Program-made: the position numbers and the translations under genes
Notes under the pieces: generated by a model
The model's input: the letters and a program-made list of their open reading frames with translations, nothing else
Database searches by the model: none
Told to the model about the DNA's origin: nothing
Assembly (NCBI GenBank): GCA_030824805.1
Contig: JAPJRC010000087.1
Location: forward strand, 1 to 7,122
Reading direction: 5' to 3'
Length of the DNA stretch: 7,122 nucleotides
From: Micavibrio sp.
Lineage (GTDB): Bacteria > Pseudomonadota > Alphaproteobacteria > Micavibrionales > Micavibrionaceae
Part shown: positions 5,711 to 7,122 of the stretch, piece by piece
Position numbering within the stretch: the stretch's first letter is position 1
How the letters are laid out: every line of letters begins with the position of its first letter

Positions 5711-6387
5711 TGGGAGAGATCTTGTTATCCGCCCGCAACGTCCGGCGCACACTTCAGGGCGAGGAAATAGAAGTCACGCTCGTCAAAGACGCGAGCCTCG
5801 ATGTGGAGAGCGGACATTTCACCGCCATCACCGGGCCTTCCGGCTCCGGTAAATCATCTCTTTTATATTTGCTGGGGCTGCTCGACCAGCCAACGAGCGG
5901 CACGATCACCGTAACAGGCACAGACACGACAAAACTCGACGAGAACAAGCTCGCGCAGTTCCGGCTTGAAAAGCTCGGCTTTATTTTCCAGTTTCACTTT
6001 CTGCTGCCCGAATTCACGGCGCTCGAAAATGTCCGCCTGCCGATGGAGCGTCTTGGCAAATTGTCGATGCCGGAGATGAACGACAAAGCCATGCATCTTC
6101 TCGAACAGGTCGGCATGAAAGAGCAGGCGCGTAAATTGCCCAAGCAAATGTCGGGCGGTCAAAACCAGCGTGCCGCGATTGCACGGGCGCTTGCCAACGA
6201 TCCCGCGCTGGTGATGGCGGACGAGCCGACCGGAAACCTAGATTCAAAATCTTCCGCAACCGTGCAGCAATTGCTGCGCGATATTGCCCACACACAGGGC
6301 CGCGCCGTTGTTGCAGTCACGCACGACGATGCTTTTGCCGCAGCGGCAGACAGGAACATACATATTGTGGATGGCTATATTACCTAA
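5710..6387 (+). CDS. ABC transporter ATP-binding protein, LolD/MacB-ATPase type
   Basis: This 225-residue cytoplasmic ATPase powers the permease encoded just upstream. All nucleotide-binding motifs are intact: Walker A G-P-S-G-S-G-K-S-S at 42-50, Q-loop Gln94, signature M-S-G-G-Q at 147-151, Walker B L-V-M-A-D-E-P with Glu172, D-loop N-L-D at 176-178, and switch His205. The stretch F-Q-F-H-F-L-L-P-E-F-T-A-L-E-N-V (93-108) closely resembles the segment after the Q-loop in LolD, the lipoprotein-release ATPase, so automated naming as LolD is likely. The context argues against simple lolCDE: there is an adaptor gene, only one permease, and no lolE. The signature has Met for the usual Leu, a tolerated change. 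The start is fixed by TAATG coupling with the permease. Its TAA stop overlaps the ung stop on the other strand. Confidence 0.94.
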   Translation: MGEILLSARNVRRTLQGEEIEVTLVKDASLDVESGHFTAITGPSGSGKSSLLYLLGLLDQPTSGTITVTGTDTTKLDENKLAQFRLEKLGFIFQFHFLLPEFTALENVRLPMERLGKLSMPEMNDKAMHLLEQVGMKEQARKLPKQMSGGQNQRAAIARALANDPALVMADEPTGNLDSKSSATVQQLLRDIAHTQGRAVVAVTHDDAFAAAADRNIHIVDGYIT

Positions 6388-7067
6388 ATTGCCTGCCAGT
6401 CGATGGGCGGGCGGCCGTGCGATTCCAGATAGTCGTTGGCTTTTTTGAAATGCCCGTTGCCCAAGAATCCGCGATGGGCCGAGAGCGGTGACGGATGCAC
6501 GGATTCCAGCACCAGATGTTTTGAACGGTCAATGATCGCGCCTTTTTTCTGTGCATACGAACCCCAAAGCAGGAAGACAACATTCCGGCATTGCTCGTTT
6601 ACCACACGGATGACGGCGTCGGTGAAAACCTCCCAGCCGCGTTTCTGGTGTGAACCCGCCTGCCCCGCCTCGACGGTCAGGGTGGCATTCAACAGCAGAA
6701 CGCCTTGCTCCGCCCAGCCGGTGAGGTCGCCCGTGCGCGGCATGCGGTAGCCGTATTCCGCCTCGATTTCCTTGTAGATGTTCTGCAGGGAGGGAGGCAG
6801 TCTTACGCCCTTGGGCACCGAAAAAGACAGGCCGTGCGCCTGGCCTTCGCCATGATACGGATCCTGCCCGATAATCACGACCTTCACCTTTTTCAGGCGT
6901 GTGGTGTTCAGCGCGTTGAATATATCCGCGCCTTTGGGATAGATGGTTTTGCCCGCAGCCCGTTCCGCCGTCAGAAAGGCTTTCAGACTGTGCATGTAAG
7001 GCGCAGAAAATTCCGGCTCCAGATATTCCAGCCAGTCCTGTTCGAGTTTTATTGATGACGGACTCAT
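6384..7067 (-). CDS. ung: Uracil-DNA glycosylase, family 1
   Basis: Ung removes uracil from DNA, arising by cytosine deamination or dUTP misincorporation, to begin base excision repair. The 227-residue length is typical. Family 1 motifs are present in order: the water-activating loop G-Q-D-P-Y-H-G at 67-73 (catalytic Asp69), the proline-rich region at about 85-93 (P-K-G-V-R-L-P-P-S), the uracil-binding L-L-L-N at 124-127 (Asn127), and the minor-groove loop H-P-S-P-L-S-A at 191-197 (His191 the catalytic histidine). The ATG at 7067-7065 has only a weak AAGAG about 10 nt upstream, but no better start is nearby and the N-terminus aligns with the family. It is convergent with the exporter operon, sharing 4 bp at the stop codons, and appears to be transcribed on its own from the right-hand intergenic region. 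Confidence 0.97.
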   Translation of the reverse strand: MSPSSIKLEQDWLEYLEPEFSAPYMHSLKAFLTAERAAGKTIYPKGADIFNALNTTRLKKVKVVIIGQDPYHGEGQAHGLSFSVPKGVRLPPSLQNIYKEIEAEYGYRMPRTGDLTGWAEQGVLLLNATLTVEAGQAGSHQKRGWEVFTDAVIRVVNEQCRNVVFLLWGSYAQKKGAIIDRSKHLVLESVHPSPLSAHRGFLGNGHFKKANDYLESHGRPPIDWQAI

Positions 7068-7092
7068 ACGTTAGAAACTCTTACACTATCAA

Positions 7093-7110
7093 AAATAGAG
7101 GGCTCTATTT
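7093..7110. repeat. Perfect 8+2+8 inverted repeat upstream of ung
   Basis: AAATAGAG (7093-7100), a GG spacer, then CTCTATTT (7103-7110). It lies 26-43 nt upstream of the ung ATG. On the minus strand the second arm runs into TTTTT, so it could be a weak A/T-rich terminator for a gene entering from the right. Its dyad symmetry and position also fit an operator for ung. The sequence does not decide between these. Confidence 0.6.
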
Positions 7111-7122
7111 CCTTAAGTTTGT

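Noticed and set aside
4397..5752. A 451-codon open frame on the minus strand across the whole permease gene.
   Set aside because: It is antisense to a gene with clear family motifs. Its translation is His/Asp/Arg-rich with no recognisable domain, as expected from codon bias on the complement. No ribosome site supports it.
6336..6348. TGCCGC-A-GCGGCA palindrome near the end of the ATPase gene, considered as a terminator for either convergent unit.
   Set aside because: The loop is a single base, and the T-run is on the wrong side for both strands. It encodes an Ala-rich stretch and is explained by codons.
5710..6387. Naming the ATPase lolD outright.
   Set aside because: The LolD-like segment is real, but the neighbours are an adaptor and a single permease, not lolC/lolE, so a lipoprotein-release role is not supported.

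Overview
The window is ordinary-looking chromosomal DNA from a Gram-negative bacterium, most probably an alphaproteobacterium. The case rests on the minus-strand order radA - cvpA - purF, which is a familiar arrangement in that class, and on several envelope features: a signal-peptide-bearing esterase, a periplasmic adaptor with a TolC-type docking motif, and an ATPase that looks like LolD. I cannot narrow it to order or genus from sequence alone. I see no insertion sequence, tRNA, rRNA, CRISPR array, integrase or phage gene.

Left block, minus strand (1-2274): radA (recombination/branch-migration ATPase), then cvpA (four-helix inner-membrane protein), then the first 22 codons of purF (first committed step of purine synthesis), which runs off the left edge. 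Gaps are 57 and 21 nt with no convincing terminator, so this reads as one transcription unit. A 262-nt divergent gap (2275-2536) follows, with no gene I can support. In many alphaproteobacteria alr lies upstream of radA; here it does not.

Middle block, plus strand (2537-6387): four tightly packed genes. The first encodes a secreted alpha/beta-hydrolase of the PHB-depolymerase/LpqC type. Seven nt later comes an HlyD/MacA-type membrane fusion protein, then a MacB/LolC-type permease (1-nt overlap), then a LolD-like ABC ATPase (1-nt overlap). The last three make a MacAB-like tripartite exporter in which permease and ATPase are separate chains. The adaptor has the R-x3-L-x6-S tip motif used to dock on TolC-family outer-membrane channels, but no such channel gene is in the window. 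The cargo is unknown. The close coupling to a periplasmic or secreted esterase is the most interesting point here and suggests, without proving, a shared substrate or envelope role.

Right block, minus strand (6384-7067): ung, family 1 uracil-DNA glycosylase, converging on the exporter so tightly that the two stop codons overlap. Upstream of ung is a perfect 8+2+8 palindrome (7093-7110) of unknown role.

Overall: conserved housekeeping genes flanking one exporter/esterase operon. I did not find a clearly unprecedented system; the findings are graded accordingly.
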